DNA of 64,000 nt from Diplonema japonicum (GCA_964019335.1 OZ025707.1:109501-173500); one strand, 5' to 3'; positions 1 to 11,538 are shown, numbered from the stretch's first letter. Numbers and translations: made by a program. The notes: generated by a model from the letters alone, not told the origin.

Positions 1-2756
1 GAGTCACGCCTCACCTCAACCGACCCAGCAAGCAACGCACGTTTCGAGGCTGCCAAAGGAGATTTCCTGTACCGCTATGTGCGTCAAATCACAAACCACT
101 ACTCCTCCCTCATCGACCCCACCCTTCCAGAAGGGTACATGGCTTTTATCAGAGCGGCGCTCCAGCGTGCCGAGGGGTACGCGGGGGGGGTGGGCCTCCC
201 TGCCATCAACATCAAGCTACAGATGATCCAGCTGCAAGAGACGTTTCTTCGCCATACGCTCCTCGAGAAGACAAAGCCTTCCCTGCATCTTTTGAAGGTC
301 ATGCTCAATGACCAGCACCAGTTGCTCAAGGCCTGCATAAGGCTGTGCAGCATGTTCTCCTCAGAGACAACTCCGAGCCCCTTCGAGGCCAGCACCGTGC
401 ACGTTGTCCCACCCATCACGCTTATCATGTCACGCTGCCAGGTGTTCTTCGCACGGAACCTTCTGCGACGCTGTGTGGTGAACTGCTTGCTGCGGAGACT
501 CGTTGCACTGCACCCGACACCAGCTGTGGTGCACATGGGCGACGACCCCGAGTCTCTACAGGTGAAATCCTTCCTCGATTCAGAAATCGGTTTACGGTTC
601 ATGTCAGCAACGAAAAAACAAAGACAAACACGAGCAAAACTAAGAGACATGGCAATGAGGAGGCAAGAGAGGCTGAAAGAGCTCGAGGAACAGTGGTCCC
701 CCCCCGCACCGAGCGAGGGAGGTACACCAAAAAATGTATCTGGAAAAGACAGCACGGCACCAACGGATGGGAAAGCACCACTGGAGGATGAAGTCCGGAG
801 ACCAACAGATGCCGATAGATCAGAGTGGAATGCAACGGTACGAGAGGAGATCCCCTCCGACGAAGGGTCCGACACTTCTTCCGACGACAGCGTCACCGAA
901 ACACGAGACGCGGACCATGCGGCACTGCATGTTGATGGGTGTGAGGAGGACTACTGCATCACACCTCACGACGCTGCGGCTCACTGTAGCATTGCGTTGT
1001 CATCCGTCTGCGAGGGTACTCACGCGTGTGCCGAGGCCAGCTTGGCATCGGGTGAAGCTCTGCGCGCGATAGTCGAGACCTCCCTCAACAACGACAAGCT
1101 GAAGAGACTCAACCGCAAAGGGTTGGAAAACAAACCCAGCACCACAGCCGTCGACGACATGTGGGAACAAGCTGCCACTACAACGGCAACCACGACAAGC
1201 GCACAGGTGGAGGAAGCGGAGAAACCGAAACCGAAGAAGGGCGCTAAGAAAGAAGACATCGAGGCCCCCATCGTGGAGAACAAGACACCCACGAAGGGCA
1301 TGGAAATACACGTAACCTGCAAGCAACGTCTCACCAACGCTCTGAGCTACTTCATGGGGTGCGACGACTGGGCAAACGCGGCGACGGCCGCTCATGAACT
1401 CGCCAGGATCTCAATGACAATGGCAGATGTACCGGAGGCGGCAAAGTACGTTCTGTTGGCGCAGAGTTTGGACGCAGCCGTGTATGGGTTGAAGGTGTTC
1501 ATTTCTGCGGCAAACCCGCAAAACAAAGAACGGGTCCTGTTCAACAGGCTGGCCCATCTATCCACAACAACAGGCGCGTACAAAGAAATCCAAAGCATTC
1601 TCCAACAAACATCTGACGTGTACAAGACGCTGAGGGTGTGGACCGAACCGTTCGTGCCAAAGGGAAGCACGAGCACAACCACACATGTTACCTTACACAT
1701 CGGCAGCAAACGGCAGCACATCTACACCGTGGTACAGCAACCACAAGGCAAACCGATAATCGTCAGCAGGAGCGAGTACAATGTGAACAAAATAACCGAC
1801 GTGAAGAAGGCAATCCGCGACCTGGACAAGGACAGGACCACCTACCTCAATGGCGACACTGCAACAGAGGCCCACCTTGCCGGTTTAGAGGAATCGTACA
1901 AAACTGTACTAGAAAATGTGAACGAGGCAATCTCCCCGGCTTTTCAGATATGCAAAGAGCTGACAGGCGACATCGCTTTGCACGTCAACAAGGAACTGCA
2001 AACCCTACCTTTAGAACGGCTGGATGTGTTTAAAAACGCAAGGATGGTAACACGGGACCTCTCGATGTGGCATTACGAGGCAAGGGTTGAAAGAGGGTCT
2101 CTCGATAAACCTAAAATTGACAGCCTGTCATACATTGTTGATGTTCACGATGAGTCTGACGGCACGATGCTTTCCAGTATGAACGGAAAGGGCAAGGGTG
2201 AGACGGGGAAACATGAAAACGGGGTTTTACTCTCTCCTTCTGGGACCGCGTTGGTGAGATCGGTCCACGGTGCCTCCGGGGTCATGGCGTATCTGTCGCC
2301 AGGTAGATTATCTGGAGATCTTCCCACCGCTGGGCTTGCCGGACTGTCGTTGTCTTCTCTCCGGTACCTTGCTGTCTTTGACAACTCGCTCGACCCGAAA
2401 TCTTTCCGTAGAATAAGCTTTCAGGACTCGCTTCTCCATGAGTCGGCATTTCTTCTCGAGTCTCCGCCAGTGATCGCTACGCTGCTCTTGTGCCGTGGGG
2501 TTACCTCCCTGCTCACCAACCAGCATGCTTGCTCTATCCCTGCCGCTGTGTCTTCTGTGAAAGATTTTCTCTCCGCGATCGAAAAAGGGGTCTCTCCTAG
2601 TGAGGGCCTCCACTCTGCCCGATTTCTTCCCGATGCCGAGGTTTGTATTTTTCTTTAAAGGGGGAGGGAAAGGGAAAAAAAAAAAAAAAAAAAAAAAAAA
2701 AGGTACCTTCTAAAAACTGGGAGATCGGAAACACCATCTCGTGGGGATGCTTCTAG
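1..2756 (+). CDS. CFAP46-like ciliary protein, C-terminal part
   Basis: The frame is open from base 1, so the gene starts upstream of the window. The protein has helical TPR-like stretches, a low-complexity acidic and lysine-rich linker, and a C-terminal region resembling the CHAT/separase-like end of CFAP46 (TTC40). The recognisable parts are LQTLPLERLDVF followed by MVTRDLS, then SLRYLAVFDNSLDPKSFRR, then PPVIATLLLCRGVTSLL. CFAP46 is a central-pair (C1d) axonemal protein. The frame stops at 2658, but a GT at 2641 after codon GAG and an AG at 2722-2723 give an 83-bp intron. That intron leads to a short last exon, 2724-2756, encoding IGNTISWGCF, which looks like a CHAT-type terminus. I prefer that model; the simple alternative ends at 2658. 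The family call rests on the C-terminal pattern only. Confidence 0.62.
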
Positions 2757-2931
2757 AGGAGGGGGGGAAAAACGAAAAAAAAAGAAGGAGGGTGAAAAAA
2801 AAAAGAATATGTGTATTAACCAACTTTTTATTGAAGTTTTTTCTTTTTGGTCCTTTTTTTTTCAACAACGTGCTAGCTGGGTAAGGGAGGGAGGGGGGAA
2901 GGAAAGAAAGGGGGGGGGGGGGGGGGAGGAA

Positions 2932-4729
2932 ATGACATCTGCTGATGAAGATTCAAAATATCTAGAATATCAAAAGGTGTGCAACAAACAAAAAAAGAAA
3001 TAATAAACAAAAAAATCCATTTTTTTTTTTTTGGAGGTCACGCAAGTCCAGAGACCGGTTTCGGGATAAATTTCGGGTGAGGGCCTACTCATGGATGATG
3101 ACAGATGCTTTCACAACAGGTTCATCCCGTTCTGAGCCTTGCTTGCTTAGATGAGACACAGGGCTTTATTCATTTTCACTCCTGACAACAACCTTTCTTT
3201 TTTGAGGTTCCTATTTTGCTCTGCATGATGATCACGAAACCAGAATAAGAGTAGTGGTGCATAGTGCGTGTCCCTCTTCTTGAGGGATGCACACAAAGAC
3301 GCATAAACGGTTTTCCTCCTAAAACTAAAACACTGACCCCCCCCCTTTCCCCAACCCTTTGTGCAATTTCCCCCTTTGAAAACCAAATGATGCAGATATA
3401 AAAACTCAAGTATTTCATTTATTCGATTCTGTTGATGAGATCAAAAATTTTAACCTCACAAAAGACTGATTTTCTTTTTCTTGGGGACCAATGTTTCCAA
3501 CCTCCCTGTGGTGGTTCCTGGTAATTGTGGTTTGGAGAAACACAAACGAAAGGGAAACTCTCGTTCTAAAGCCGTACACGTGGGGAAACCTGGACGGGGG
3601 TGGAGAGCCCGCCCTACGCGTGGCGCCAGTTAGCATCGCCCTCAACGGAGAGTCCCTTATCCCATTACATCGAACAAGGAGGTGGCTTCACCAGGTCAGG
3701 CAAGTAGCCTCCCCGCGGCATCGTGCCAGTGAAGCAAGCCTGCCACAACTCTCTAGTTGGTGTTTAATTGCTTCTGTGGCCCCTCTCCCTATTTCAATTT
3801 CCAAGCTTTCTTTACCTCTCCACTTTTACTTTCTACGGGACCACAGGGGACTTGGGAGGCTTCGGGGCGAAGTTTCACAAGGGTGGCCGCTGTGTCACAT
3901 ACTGCATGGCACCACTAAAATCGAGACAACTTTTCTTTTTTTTGATAGAAGGGCCCTGTTTGCATCGGGGCTGACGGCGACCAAGCTGAGGGGACTGAGA
4001 GAAGATTACCGGAAAGAAAGGATTGGAAAATGGGAGCATCATAAGGTAGGCACGCCACCGCAGTGCTTTTTTAATGGGAGAGCACCTGCTGGAGTTGCAG
4101 GGTGTACCCAAGAAACTAAACGAAGGTCTCGTGCCCACACCCGAAAAAGTCACCAAAAGCAGGACACGCAGGATCACTCTTTTGCCTCCTCATGGATGAT
4201 GACAGATGCTTTCACAACAGGTTCATCCCGTTCTGAGCCTTGCTTGCTTAGATGAGACACAGGGCTTTATTCATTTTCACTCCTGACACACTTCTTTTTT
4301 TTTTGAGGTTCCTATTTTGCTCTGCATGATGATCACGAAACCAGAATAAGAGTAGTGGTGCATAGTGCGTGTCCCTCTTCTTGAGGGATGCACACAAAGA
4401 CGCATAAACGGTTTTCCTCCTAAAACTAAAACACTGACCCCCCCCCTTTCCCCAACCCTTTGTGCAATTTCCCCCTTTGAAAACCAAATGATGCAGATAT
4501 AAAAACTCAAGTATTTCATTTATTCGATTCTGTTGATGAGATCAAAATTTTTAACCTCACAAAAGACTGACCCCACAAATTAAAAATTAAAAATTAAAGA
4601 TAAACAAAATAAAAAAAAAAGGTGCCTGAGTTATACAACGAACTGCTCCGGGACCTGTTGAAAGCAAAGCCGCGGGACGTAAATCTGTGGATGCTAAATT
4701 GGTTTGAGAACCAAATTAATTCGAAATAG
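2932..4729 (+). CDS. putative small multi-exon gene with RIIa-like last exon
   Basis: Several short exon-like segments line up on the + strand. 2932-2976 reads MTSADEDSKYLEYQK and ends at a GT. 3047-3076 reads SRDRFRDKFR between AG and GT. A basic helical segment runs from about 3953 to 4045 (LRGLREDYRKERIGKWEHHK). About 4082-4180 begins HLLELQGVPKKLNEGLV. The last exon, 4622-4729, reads VPELYNELLRDLLKAKPRDV and onward to a TAG stop; this resembles the RIIa/dimerisation fold common in ciliary scaffold proteins. Phases between exon 2 and exon 3 do not join cleanly, so an exon is missing or misplaced. The introns hold the dispersed repeats listed separately. The last exon is the best supported part. 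Confidence 0.35.
3088..3470. repeat. dispersed repeat family 1, copy A
   Basis: This copy is nearly identical to 4189-4570 and closely similar to 18214-18567 and 18736-19092. It has two modules. The first runs from CTCATGGATGATG to CACTCCTGACA. The second runs from TGATGATCACGAAACC to CACAAAAGACTGA. The second module contains a conserved hairpin, CCCTC-TTCTT-GAGGG, extended by flanking complementary bases. It appears to lie in an intron of the putative RIIa-like gene. Confidence 0.85.
3483..3934. mobile_element. dispersed element family 2, copy 1
   Basis: About 450 bp, almost identical to 36658-37110. The second copy has a clean empty site in the neighbouring tandem unit near 42,700, which shows the family is mobile. 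There are no obvious terminal inverted repeats, and no coding potential I can recognise in either strand. A short non-autonomous retroelement is possible. Confidence 0.7.
4189..4570. repeat. dispersed repeat family 1, copy B
   Basis: Full-length copy with both modules. It differs from copy A mainly at the module junction, where the T run and the adjoining bases vary. It lies between the exon-like segment at about 4082-4180 and the RIIa-like last exon at 4622. Confidence 0.85.
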
Positions 4730-4804
4730 ATGCTTCTCTCTCTTCTTTTTCTCTTTTTTTTTTCTTTCCCCCCTTTTTTTTACCTACTTCCGTAGGGCCA
4801 TCCC

Positions 4805-4835
<31 letters not shown>

Positions 4836-5032
4836 ACACACACAAATAAATAAATTAAACACTTCTTTCCGTACGTTCCATTCAGACCTTTTTATAAAAA
4901 CAAAAGCAACTACTCTTCCGTACTTGTCGTGGCTTTGGCGAGATTCCTGGGGGGGGGGGGGGGGAAGCCACCCGCAATATCCCTTTTTTTTTCCTTTTTT
5001 TCTTTTTACCCCTTCCACCGGAATGTTTTTAC

Positions 5033-5063
<31 letters not shown>

Positions 5064-5067
5064 GATA
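4730..5067. repeat. low-complexity gap
   Basis: Contains T-rich tracts, a C run joined to a (CA)n microsatellite at about 4803-4843, a G run near 4950-4963, and a long A run ending just before the next start codon. I see no coding sequence here. Confidence 0.7.
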
Positions 5068-6680
5068 ATGAAGCGAAAAGTAGAAGAAAGCACCTCTCGT
5101 TTACCAAAGGAGATCCTTGAAAGCAACGTGTTAGACCTCTACGATTGGGATGAATGGTGCAACGTGATGGAGTGGCTGTATTCGGAAGACGAGGAAGAGG
5201 TGACAATGGGTGTCGAGAGGGTGGGCGTGTGGCGCTCGGGCGTCGGCACAAACATAGCCATCGACGGCACGGCAGGCCTCATGAAGGCAAGGATGCAGGA
5301 CTCAAAACGAAGAAACAGTATCGAGAAAGGAGTAGCATGCCACATAGACTCCCAGGACCTACAGGTCCAATACAGCACAACCATCATCAGGCTGGTGAAC
5401 GGATTGACCAGCGAGGTAGAAGCAAAGACCGGCAAGATGACTAGAACAGTCAGACAAATGGCAGCAGATATCCTCCTCCCCTCTGAGCTAGTAGATGTAC
5501 GTCATGCTGCGACACATAAGGCGCTTCCGCAGCTGCCCGAGCTTCGTATTGCGGCAGCGCTTGCTTTGTCCTATCTTTACAAGAATTACTGGTTAACGCA
5601 GCAGCAGGATTTGCTGCAGTTCACGAGGCAGAAGAGGCGGAACACACCCACGCCGCCGCCTTCCTTCAACACCATACACCCTTACCTTCTGGACAAGCCT
5701 GTTCCAGTAGACACCCACCTCACACTTGGGCAGCTTCAGTCAAAGCTCGACACGGAGTGCCCGAAGGGAATCGAACACACGCTTTCAAAGCTCGAGAAAG
5801 AGCTTGACATCAAAGAAACCGACACGTTGTGGCCCGTCTCTGGCGTGACCACCGAGGAGATCAACCGGAGAGGCGGCGTGCACCACGCTGCAAAATATCA
5901 GATTGTGTAGATGAGATGAATGGGGGGGGGGGGGGGGGGGGAAGGGAAGAGTGAGAGACTTATTATTATTTCCCCCCCTTTACCCCAGGAGCCCGCGGTA
6001 TCTCTCACTCAGACAAAACACAAAAAAAAAAAAAAAAAAATGGGGTTTGGTTTCGCATCCGATGGGTGGGAGGGTTCGTCAGTAAGTACCTCCTGTGCGT
6101 CGGTATCGCTCCTTAGTGAGATGGAGACTTCCTTCAGCCTGTCTCCTAGCAATTACAGCCGGAAGGGAAAGGGTGGTGGCTTCCAGTGGCAAGACTGCGA
6201 AGACGCGGTGAATAGAGGCAAGGAGCTGGCGGCGATGCAAGTTCGAAGAATGCAGATGCAACATGCGGTGGGGTCCACCAGCAGCGATTTTGAAGCAGAC
6301 AGCTTTTACAGCCCTCCGAAGAAGCCCACTGTTATGGACCCCGATCCGACAGACAGCCTTCGCTGTGCGCTGAAGGCGTACAACCGCATCGCAGCCTTGC
6401 ACGCTACCACTCAGATCTCTCAGCAGTACCCTGAAGAAGGCCCTCATATCATAGCTGCGGTGATCTCTGCTGAGCTGCCCACGCTTGCTGTCCCGTTCAT
6501 CGTGGCGCATTGGAAGGCTGTGCTGGAGGCCTGGCAGCGGCCTATTGCGCGACAGGGAGAGCCAGCACCCGTCACGGTTCACCCTCGCGAGCCGAACGGC
6601 AAGAAACGCGCCCCGCTCCAACAGCGACTCGTCAACACGGAGAAGCGGAAAGTTCGAAAACGGAACGTAGATATGCTGTA

Positions 6681-6681
<1 letters not shown>
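5068..6681 (+). CDS. LAS1: LAS1-like pre-rRNA processing endoribonuclease
   Basis: Exon 1 (5068-5904) encodes a Las1 domain. [16 protein letters not shown] opens it, ERVGVWRSG follows, and RHAATH at residues 145-150 matches the HEPN R-x4-H nuclease motif. LAS1 pairs with the GRC3 polynucleotide kinase to cut ITS2 in 27S pre-rRNA. Read straight through, the frame stops at 5910. An intron at 5905-5988 (GT to TTTACCCCAG) joins in phase to 5989-6681 and gives 509 aa, close to the size of yeast Las1. The second exon is lysine-rich at first and ends [11 protein letters not shown] did not recognise the usual GRC3-binding tail in it. If the splice is wrong, 6040-6681 could be a separate small gene with its own ATG. 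The final TAA overlaps a GTAAGT, so a further 3' intron is also conceivable. LAS1 identity is firm, the 3' half less so. Confidence 0.8.
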
Positions 6682-6718
<37 letters not shown>

Positions 6719-6817
6719 TTCACACAGAAAAAAGAAGGGAAAAAAAAAAAAAAAAAGAAAAAACCTGTTAGATATTCGTTTGTAATTTTTTTCTTTTTCT
6801 TTTTGAAAAGCCTTCTG

Positions 6818-6861
<44 letters not shown>

Positions 6862-6889
6862 AGCACCAAAAAAAACCCCAACAAAAAAA
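6682..6889. repeat. poly-T and poly-A rich spacer
   Basis: A run of T after 6681, an AG-ending stretch TTTCACACAG at about 6717-6726, and a long A run before the RPL26 start. No coding sequence is evident apart from a possible short extension of the LAS1 gene. Confidence 0.6.
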
Positions 6890-6952
6890 ATGACCAAGAC
6901 CATCAGCCGCCGTAAGCAGCGCAAGGCGCACTTCACCGCCCCCAGCCATGTA

Positions 6953-6995
<43 letters not shown>

Positions 6996-7421
6996 TAAAT
7001 ATATTTTTTTCTACCAAGGTTCGCCGTGTGATCATGAGCGCTACCCTTTCCAAGGAGCTGAGGACCAAGCACAACGTGAGGGCCGTTCCCCTTCGCAAGG
7101 ACGACGAGGTCAAGATCGTGAGGGGCAGCCAGAAGGGCCGTGACGGTAAGGTGATCGCTTGCTACAGGAAGAAGTGGGCCATCCACGTGGACAAGATCAC
7201 CAGGGAGAAGGTGAACGGTGCGTCCGTGCAGGTGCGTCATTAAAAAAAGAAGAAGAAAAAAAAAAAAAATACCACCCTCCCCTATACAGATCCCCATCCA
7301 CCCTTCGAATGTTCAGATCATCAAGCTCAAGTTGGACAACGACAGGAAGAAGCTCCTTGCCCGCAAGGACAGGTCCACCAAGGGTAAGGCCACCGCCGCC
7401 GAGATGCACAACATCGACTAA
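6890..7421 (+). CDS. RPL26: 60S ribosomal protein L26 (uL24), three exons
   Basis: Exons 6890-6949, 7019-7231 and 7290-7421 splice in phase to a complete uL24 protein. Exon 1 encodes the [11 protein letters not shown] end of the N-terminal segment. Exon 2 continues with [20 protein letters not shown] and the KOW-type core [20 protein letters not shown]. Exon 3 encodes [20 protein letters not shown] and a short basic tail. uL24 is an early-binding large-subunit protein near the exit tunnel. Intron 1 (6950-7018) begins GTATGG and is mostly T; intron 2 (7232-7289) ends CTATACAG. The start codon follows an A run. This gene is the best internal guide to intron structure in the window. Confidence 0.95.
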
Positions 7422-7541
7422 GCTGGCTGAGTGAAGGAGAAAAAAAAAATGAAGATTTTTATGTTGGAGTTTTTTTTTTTATTCTAAAAAAAATTTATCC
7501 AAGAAAAAAAAAAAAAAAAAAAAAAAAAAAACTTCTCAGGG

Positions 7542-7578
<37 letters not shown>

Positions 7579-7581
<3 letters not shown>

Positions 7582-7584
7582 TGA
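7579..7584 (+). promoter_or_regulatory. start-stop minimal uORF overlapping the next ATG
   Basis: The first ATG after the A run is followed at once by TGA, and that TGA shares its A with the ATG at 7584 that opens the WD40 gene. The arrangement ATGTGATG could allow termination followed by re-initiation. This is inferred from sequence only. Confidence 0.4.
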
Positions 7585-10500
7585 TGTCGTTCCTTCCTGT
7601 CCCCCCTCCCTTGACCGATGAGCTTAAAAGAAAGCTGAGCACCCGGAGATTGGCGCAGAGGCGCAGTGTTGTGTCGTTCATGCCGATCGCAAAGGAGGAG
7701 AAGAAACCGATGACGGGGCTGGACAACCTGCCGTTGGACATCCTGCGCCAGGCCTTCAGCGACGGGTTCGGCGGGTATCGACCGTTGGAACTGGAGCCCT
7801 TCTGCGAAGCATTCGCCGACCTTTTCAACGCAAGCGACGACGACCTAGCAGTCATGTTCAAACGGATCGACGTCAACGGAAACGGCACGGTCGACTGGGA
7901 TGAACTCGTTTCATTCTTGCTGTTGGACTCCTCAGTTGCAATGGACACTACAGTTCTGGAACCAGACACATCGTACAAAGAAGGGTACATGAGCTTCCCA
8001 TCGCAAAGGGGTAAGGATCCGACACGATGGGTGGAGCACACTGACACAATCAACAAAATTCTGTCCCATCCACGCCACCCTGTCATCTTCACAGCAGGTC
8101 AAGACGGGATGGTGAAAATGTGGAACAGCAGCAACCTCGAACACACGCGCACTATTCTCAATGGAAGAAGCTGGGTCACAGATATGTTGTACACCCCCGC
8201 TAGGCCTCTAAACCCTGCTGGGAGTATAGTTGTGTCAAGCATTGACAGGGTTATATCCGTTTTCGATTCGACAACTGGTGATCTTCTTCGCACGTATAGA
8301 GGAAAGAAAAGGAAGGCGAAGAACGATACAAGACCTGAACTGGCGTACCGTTCGAACTTCCTGCTTCCCGTGCAGTACACCCAGTTGCAAGCGGACAGCG
8401 GCGGGAGCACCGAACGCGTTTCTGACACGGACGAGCACACCCCGCTCATGGCGCATTTTCGGAAGCAAAAAAAGATTACGATAACGTTGATGAACCACCT
8501 GGAGACGCCCCCAAGATCGTTGGGGCATGTTCAAGCGTCGGGGAGCGACCTCATCATGGTGGGAACCGACGACGCTGTGATCCGGATCTACAACATCACG
8601 AAGGAGTGTGTGTTTGGAGAGAACTCGATCCCTTGTGTCAACACATCCAAGCCCACCGGGCGAACAGGTTGGGATACCGGTCACTCCGGCCCCGTCACAA
8701 AGATCGTCGTTGTCCCGACCATAGAAAGCATTATAACCGCGAGTTCTGACGCTAGTATACGGCTTTTGGACTTGGAGTCCGGAACACATCTCCGCACCCT
8801 TGGAACTCCAATTGAACCCGCAAAGCAACAGTACAGCAAGCTGTCTATCAACAACAGTACAACGGCTGTACTTGGCTTGGATATGCTGAAGGCGGACATG
8901 GATGAAGGACATCGTAAGGCCATCCACACGTTTTCGTGGTGCGAGGAACGGCACCTCGTCGCGTCTTGCGGGAGCGAGCGGCACGTTCTCCTCTGGAACC
9001 CGTTCATATCAAAGCCGATCATGAAGCTGGCGGGGCACCGCACCCCTCTTGTCGATCTCGTGTTCAACCATGGCGAACACCAGCTCATCACACTGTCCTG
9101 CGATAAGATTGTTCGGATATGGGACCTCCGTACCTACCAGTGCATGCAGATCATTCCCGACCCCAACAGGTACCCTCCGGAAAACAGGCTGGGTGCTGTT
9201 GCGTACGACAAACGGCACGGGAGGATACTCACAGGGTCGCGGCGGCTTCATGCTCGAGGGATGAAGAAGCTAACATTGCCCGACGAGTCCAGTCTGCATG
9301 GACAGGCAAAGCTAGTCGCTGCGGTGTACAGCCCGACGTTCCGGCAAATTGTAACCGCAGACGACAACAGAGTCATCACGTGGGATGTGGTCACACAGAA
9401 ACCAGTTTCCAACTGGGTCATCCCTGGGGGGATCACGTCCCTTGCGTTGGACAAGAACGAGCGTCGGTTACTGACTGGAACACGCAACGGGGAGGTCCTC
9501 ACATGGAACTATGTGAACGGGCAGTTCCTACGTTGCTGTACACGGGACGACGACAAGCAACGGGAAACACAGAGCACGCTGTACTTAGTGCAGGAAACTC
9601 CGTACCGTCAGCACCTCATCTGCTGCTGTGTCGGGAACGAGATCGTAGTGTGGGAGGACGTCGAGACTCACTCCTTCAACAAAACCATTCGTCTGAACGA
9701 CATCGACGAAGGCGGGTACTGCTGCACCTTCCTCCCACCAAACACCCTTGTTGTCGGCACGGGTTCCGGCGGCCTGTCAGTTGTGCAGCTGAGCACGACA
9801 CATCGGTCAGTCTCACTCTCCAGAACCCTCCCTCAGGACGGTGTTGCCATGTGGCAAGGCAACGATATCGGTTCGCTGTACCACGGCAAGCCCATGGGGT
9901 GCGGGGTGACAGGAATCGACATCACAAAAACAGACCGCATCACAGAGGTGGTTCTGTATCTACAACGAACAGGCAGGGTTGTGATCACAGGCCATGGCGA
10001 CGGTGTAATATGCGTGTGGGACGTGCCGCACGAAAAACCAAACAAGGCCAGCGGTGAAGCGCTGTCCTTCCTGTGCGGACACCAGGTAGGGGAGAGCATC
10101 AACACAATGGCGCTCAACGCGGCCGAGACAAAACTTTTTGTCGGGCTGTCGACGGGTTATTACTGCGCATACGATGTCTCTCAACTTAGCACAGCGCACC
10201 CGGAAAAACTGAACCCCGCCGCGATCCTACAGCTGGAGAGGGTCCGCATCACCACGTACGGGATCAAGTCACTGGTGTACCTCAGCGACATAAACCTGCT
10301 CCTGTGCGGCATCACCACCTCGTCGCTGAAACTGATTTCCGGCGAGGGTCATGTAGTGGCTACATTTAACACCGACAAGAACACCGTGCTCAGCAGTCAT
10401 TTCACGGCAAAGCGGCCCACCATCAAACCCACTCCGGAGTCCGAACGCGCAATGGAAAACGCACGGCGTACTTGGGTCCACAACTTCCTGTTCAAGAACG

Positions 10501-11387
10501 GGCCGGCACATGTGGACATTGTCAAAGCCGGGTTTCAAAGTGAATACCGCTTGTCCGACAGCGAGACGGGGCAGCAGATTAAACACATAGTTTCTGAAGA
10601 TGAGAAACTGTGTATTGTGGATGGGAAGGTCATGTTTGCAGTCTGCGATCCGCCGAGCACGCCAAAGAAGTCCTCACTGCCTCGACCAAGCACGCCGAAG
10701 AAAACTGACAAAACCGGGCAGCGTAACCTCCGAGAGCGATCGACAACACCATTGTGCGCCCCAAGCACCATCGAACCCTCTTCATGGAAACCTGGTGTGC
10801 TTCGATGCTGTTCTGATTTGGCACCGGTGTCGGTCATTCCCTCGCCCCACAAAGAAGCAAAGCCACACGACGAAGAGAGCAGGGACCCAAGCGAGGCCGT
10901 GAAACGATTTCACTACCACTACCCTGACGAGATTGGTGGGAGCGGAAGGTTTGATATATATAAAGCTGCAGGAGTCTTATGGAAAACAGAGGATGATGAC
11001 GAGGAAGAAGAGTTGAACGGTTCGGAATGGGGTGGGAAGGTCGAGAAGAAAAGTGGTGGTCCGAAGATGTGTTTTGGAGAAGATGGCGAGCGGGGCCTTC
11101 CGTCGGTCATTCCTCAGGGCAAGCCGGTTCAGATTGAACCGTGTCAGGTGCCCAGGCCGCTGAGCCCGGTGAAGCTACCGCCGATTCCTGTTCCCACTCC
11201 CAAAATATCGCCCACTCCTTGCCCGCCTTCGCCGCCGCTTGACATCAGCATCCATCTATCTCCGACCCGAAAGACTAAAACCACTACCCACGCAATTTCT
11301 CAAATGCTGCTTGCGGTTATCAGCCCCGTTCATGACCCGCGGCGGACGCACAGAAAGCTGCAAGATACCAGCCTAGCCGAGTTGTGA
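7584..11387 (+). CDS. EF-hand and WD40-repeat protein (WDR49/EFCAB8-like)
   Basis: A single uninterrupted frame of 1267 aa. A near-perfect EF-hand loop, DVNGNGTVDWDE, lies at about residues 96-107. It is followed by two sets of WD40 repeats, for example HPVIFTAGQDGMVKMWNSSN, IITASSDASIRLLDLESG and LITLSCDKIVRIWDLRTYQC. The C-terminal 250 residues are proline- and charge-rich and probably disordered. EF-hand plus tandem WD40 propellers is the layout of the WDR49/EFCAB8/WDY family, found mainly in ciliated organisms. The start is the ATG at 7584; the frame is open one codon further but starts with GTG. The fit with the CFAP46 and ZMYND12-like neighbours supports a ciliary role. The exact orthologue is not settled. 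Confidence 0.85.
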   Translation: MSFLPVPPPLTDELKRKLSTRRLAQRRSVVSFMPIAKEEKKPMTGLDNLPLDILRQAFSDGFGGYRPLELEPFCEAFADLFNASDDDLAVMFKRIDVNGNGTVDWDELVSFLLLDSSVAMDTTVLEPDTSYKEGYMSFPSQRGKDPTRWVEHTDTINKILSHPRHPVIFTAGQDGMVKMWNSSNLEHTRTILNGRSWVTDMLYTPARPLNPAGSIVVSSIDRVISVFDSTTGDLLRTYRGKKRKAKNDTRPELAYRSNFLLPVQYTQLQADSGGSTERVSDTDEHTPLMAHFRKQKKITITLMNHLETPPRSLGHVQASGSDLIMVGTDDAVIRIYNITKECVFGENSIPCVNTSKPTGRTGWDTGHSGPVTKIVVVPTIESIITASSDASIRLLDLESGTHLRTLGTPIEPAKQQYSKLSINNSTTAVLGLDMLKADMDEGHRKAIHTFSWCEERHLVASCGSERHVLLWNPFISKPIMKLAGHRTPLVDLVFNHGEHQLITLSCDKIVRIWDLRTYQCMQIIPDPNRYPPENRLGAVAYDKRHGRILTGSRRLHARGMKKLTLPDESSLHGQAKLVAAVYSPTFRQIVTADDNRVITWDVVTQKPVSNWVIPGGITSLALDKNERRLLTGTRNGEVLTWNYVNGQFLRCCTRDDDKQRETQSTLYLVQETPYRQHLICCCVGNEIVVWEDVETHSFNKTIRLNDIDEGGYCCTFLPPNTLVVGTGSGGLSVVQLSTTHRSVSLSRTLPQDGVAMWQGNDIGSLYHGKPMGCGVTGIDITKTDRITEVVLYLQRTGRVVITGHGDGVICVWDVPHEKPNKASGEALSFLCGHQVGESINTMALNAAETKLFVGLSTGYYCAYDVSQLSTAHPEKLNPAAILQLERVRITTYGIKSLVYLSDINLLLCGITTSSLKLISGEGHVVATFNTDKNTVLSSHFTAKRPTIKPTPESERAMENARRTWVHNFLFKNGPAHVDIVKAGFQSEYRLSDSETGQQIKHIVSEDEKLCIVDGKVMFAVCDPPSTPKKSSLPRPSTPKKTDKTGQRNLRERSTTPLCAPSTIEPSSWKPGVLRCCSDLAPVSVIPSPHKEAKPHDEESRDPSEAVKRFHYHYPDEIGGSGRFDIYKAAGVLWKTEDDDEEEELNGSEWGGKVEKKSGGPKMCFGEDGERGLPSVIPQGKPVQIEPCQVPRPLSPVKLPPIPVPTPKISPTPCPPSPPLDISIHLSPTRKTKTTTHAISQMLLAVISPVHDPRRTHRKLQDTSLAEL

Positions 11388-11538
11388 ATACACCCCCCTG
11401 AAAAGATGTTTCCACATCCACTCTGAGGAAACCCTCTCCTGCCCAATTTTTTTTTCTCTTTTTTTTTCCCTCCCTTTTTTTTTGGTATCATATTTTGGGT
11501 CAGCCGTACACACAAAAAAAAAAAAAGAAAAAAAAAAA

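Noticed and set aside
3147-3418. Repeated minus-strand frames in family 1 (starting MVFKGGNCTK or MKYLSFYICI)
   Set aside because: Frames change with small indels between copies and no start or domain is conserved; better seen as non-coding repeat.
4803-4843. C run and (CA)n taken as telomere-like or regulatory repeat
   Set aside because: Simple microsatellite; similar CA runs recur in the array spacers.
6715-7297. Long minus-strand frames of poly-K/poly-F around RPL26
   Set aside because: They are translations of homopolymer runs and RPL26 antisense.
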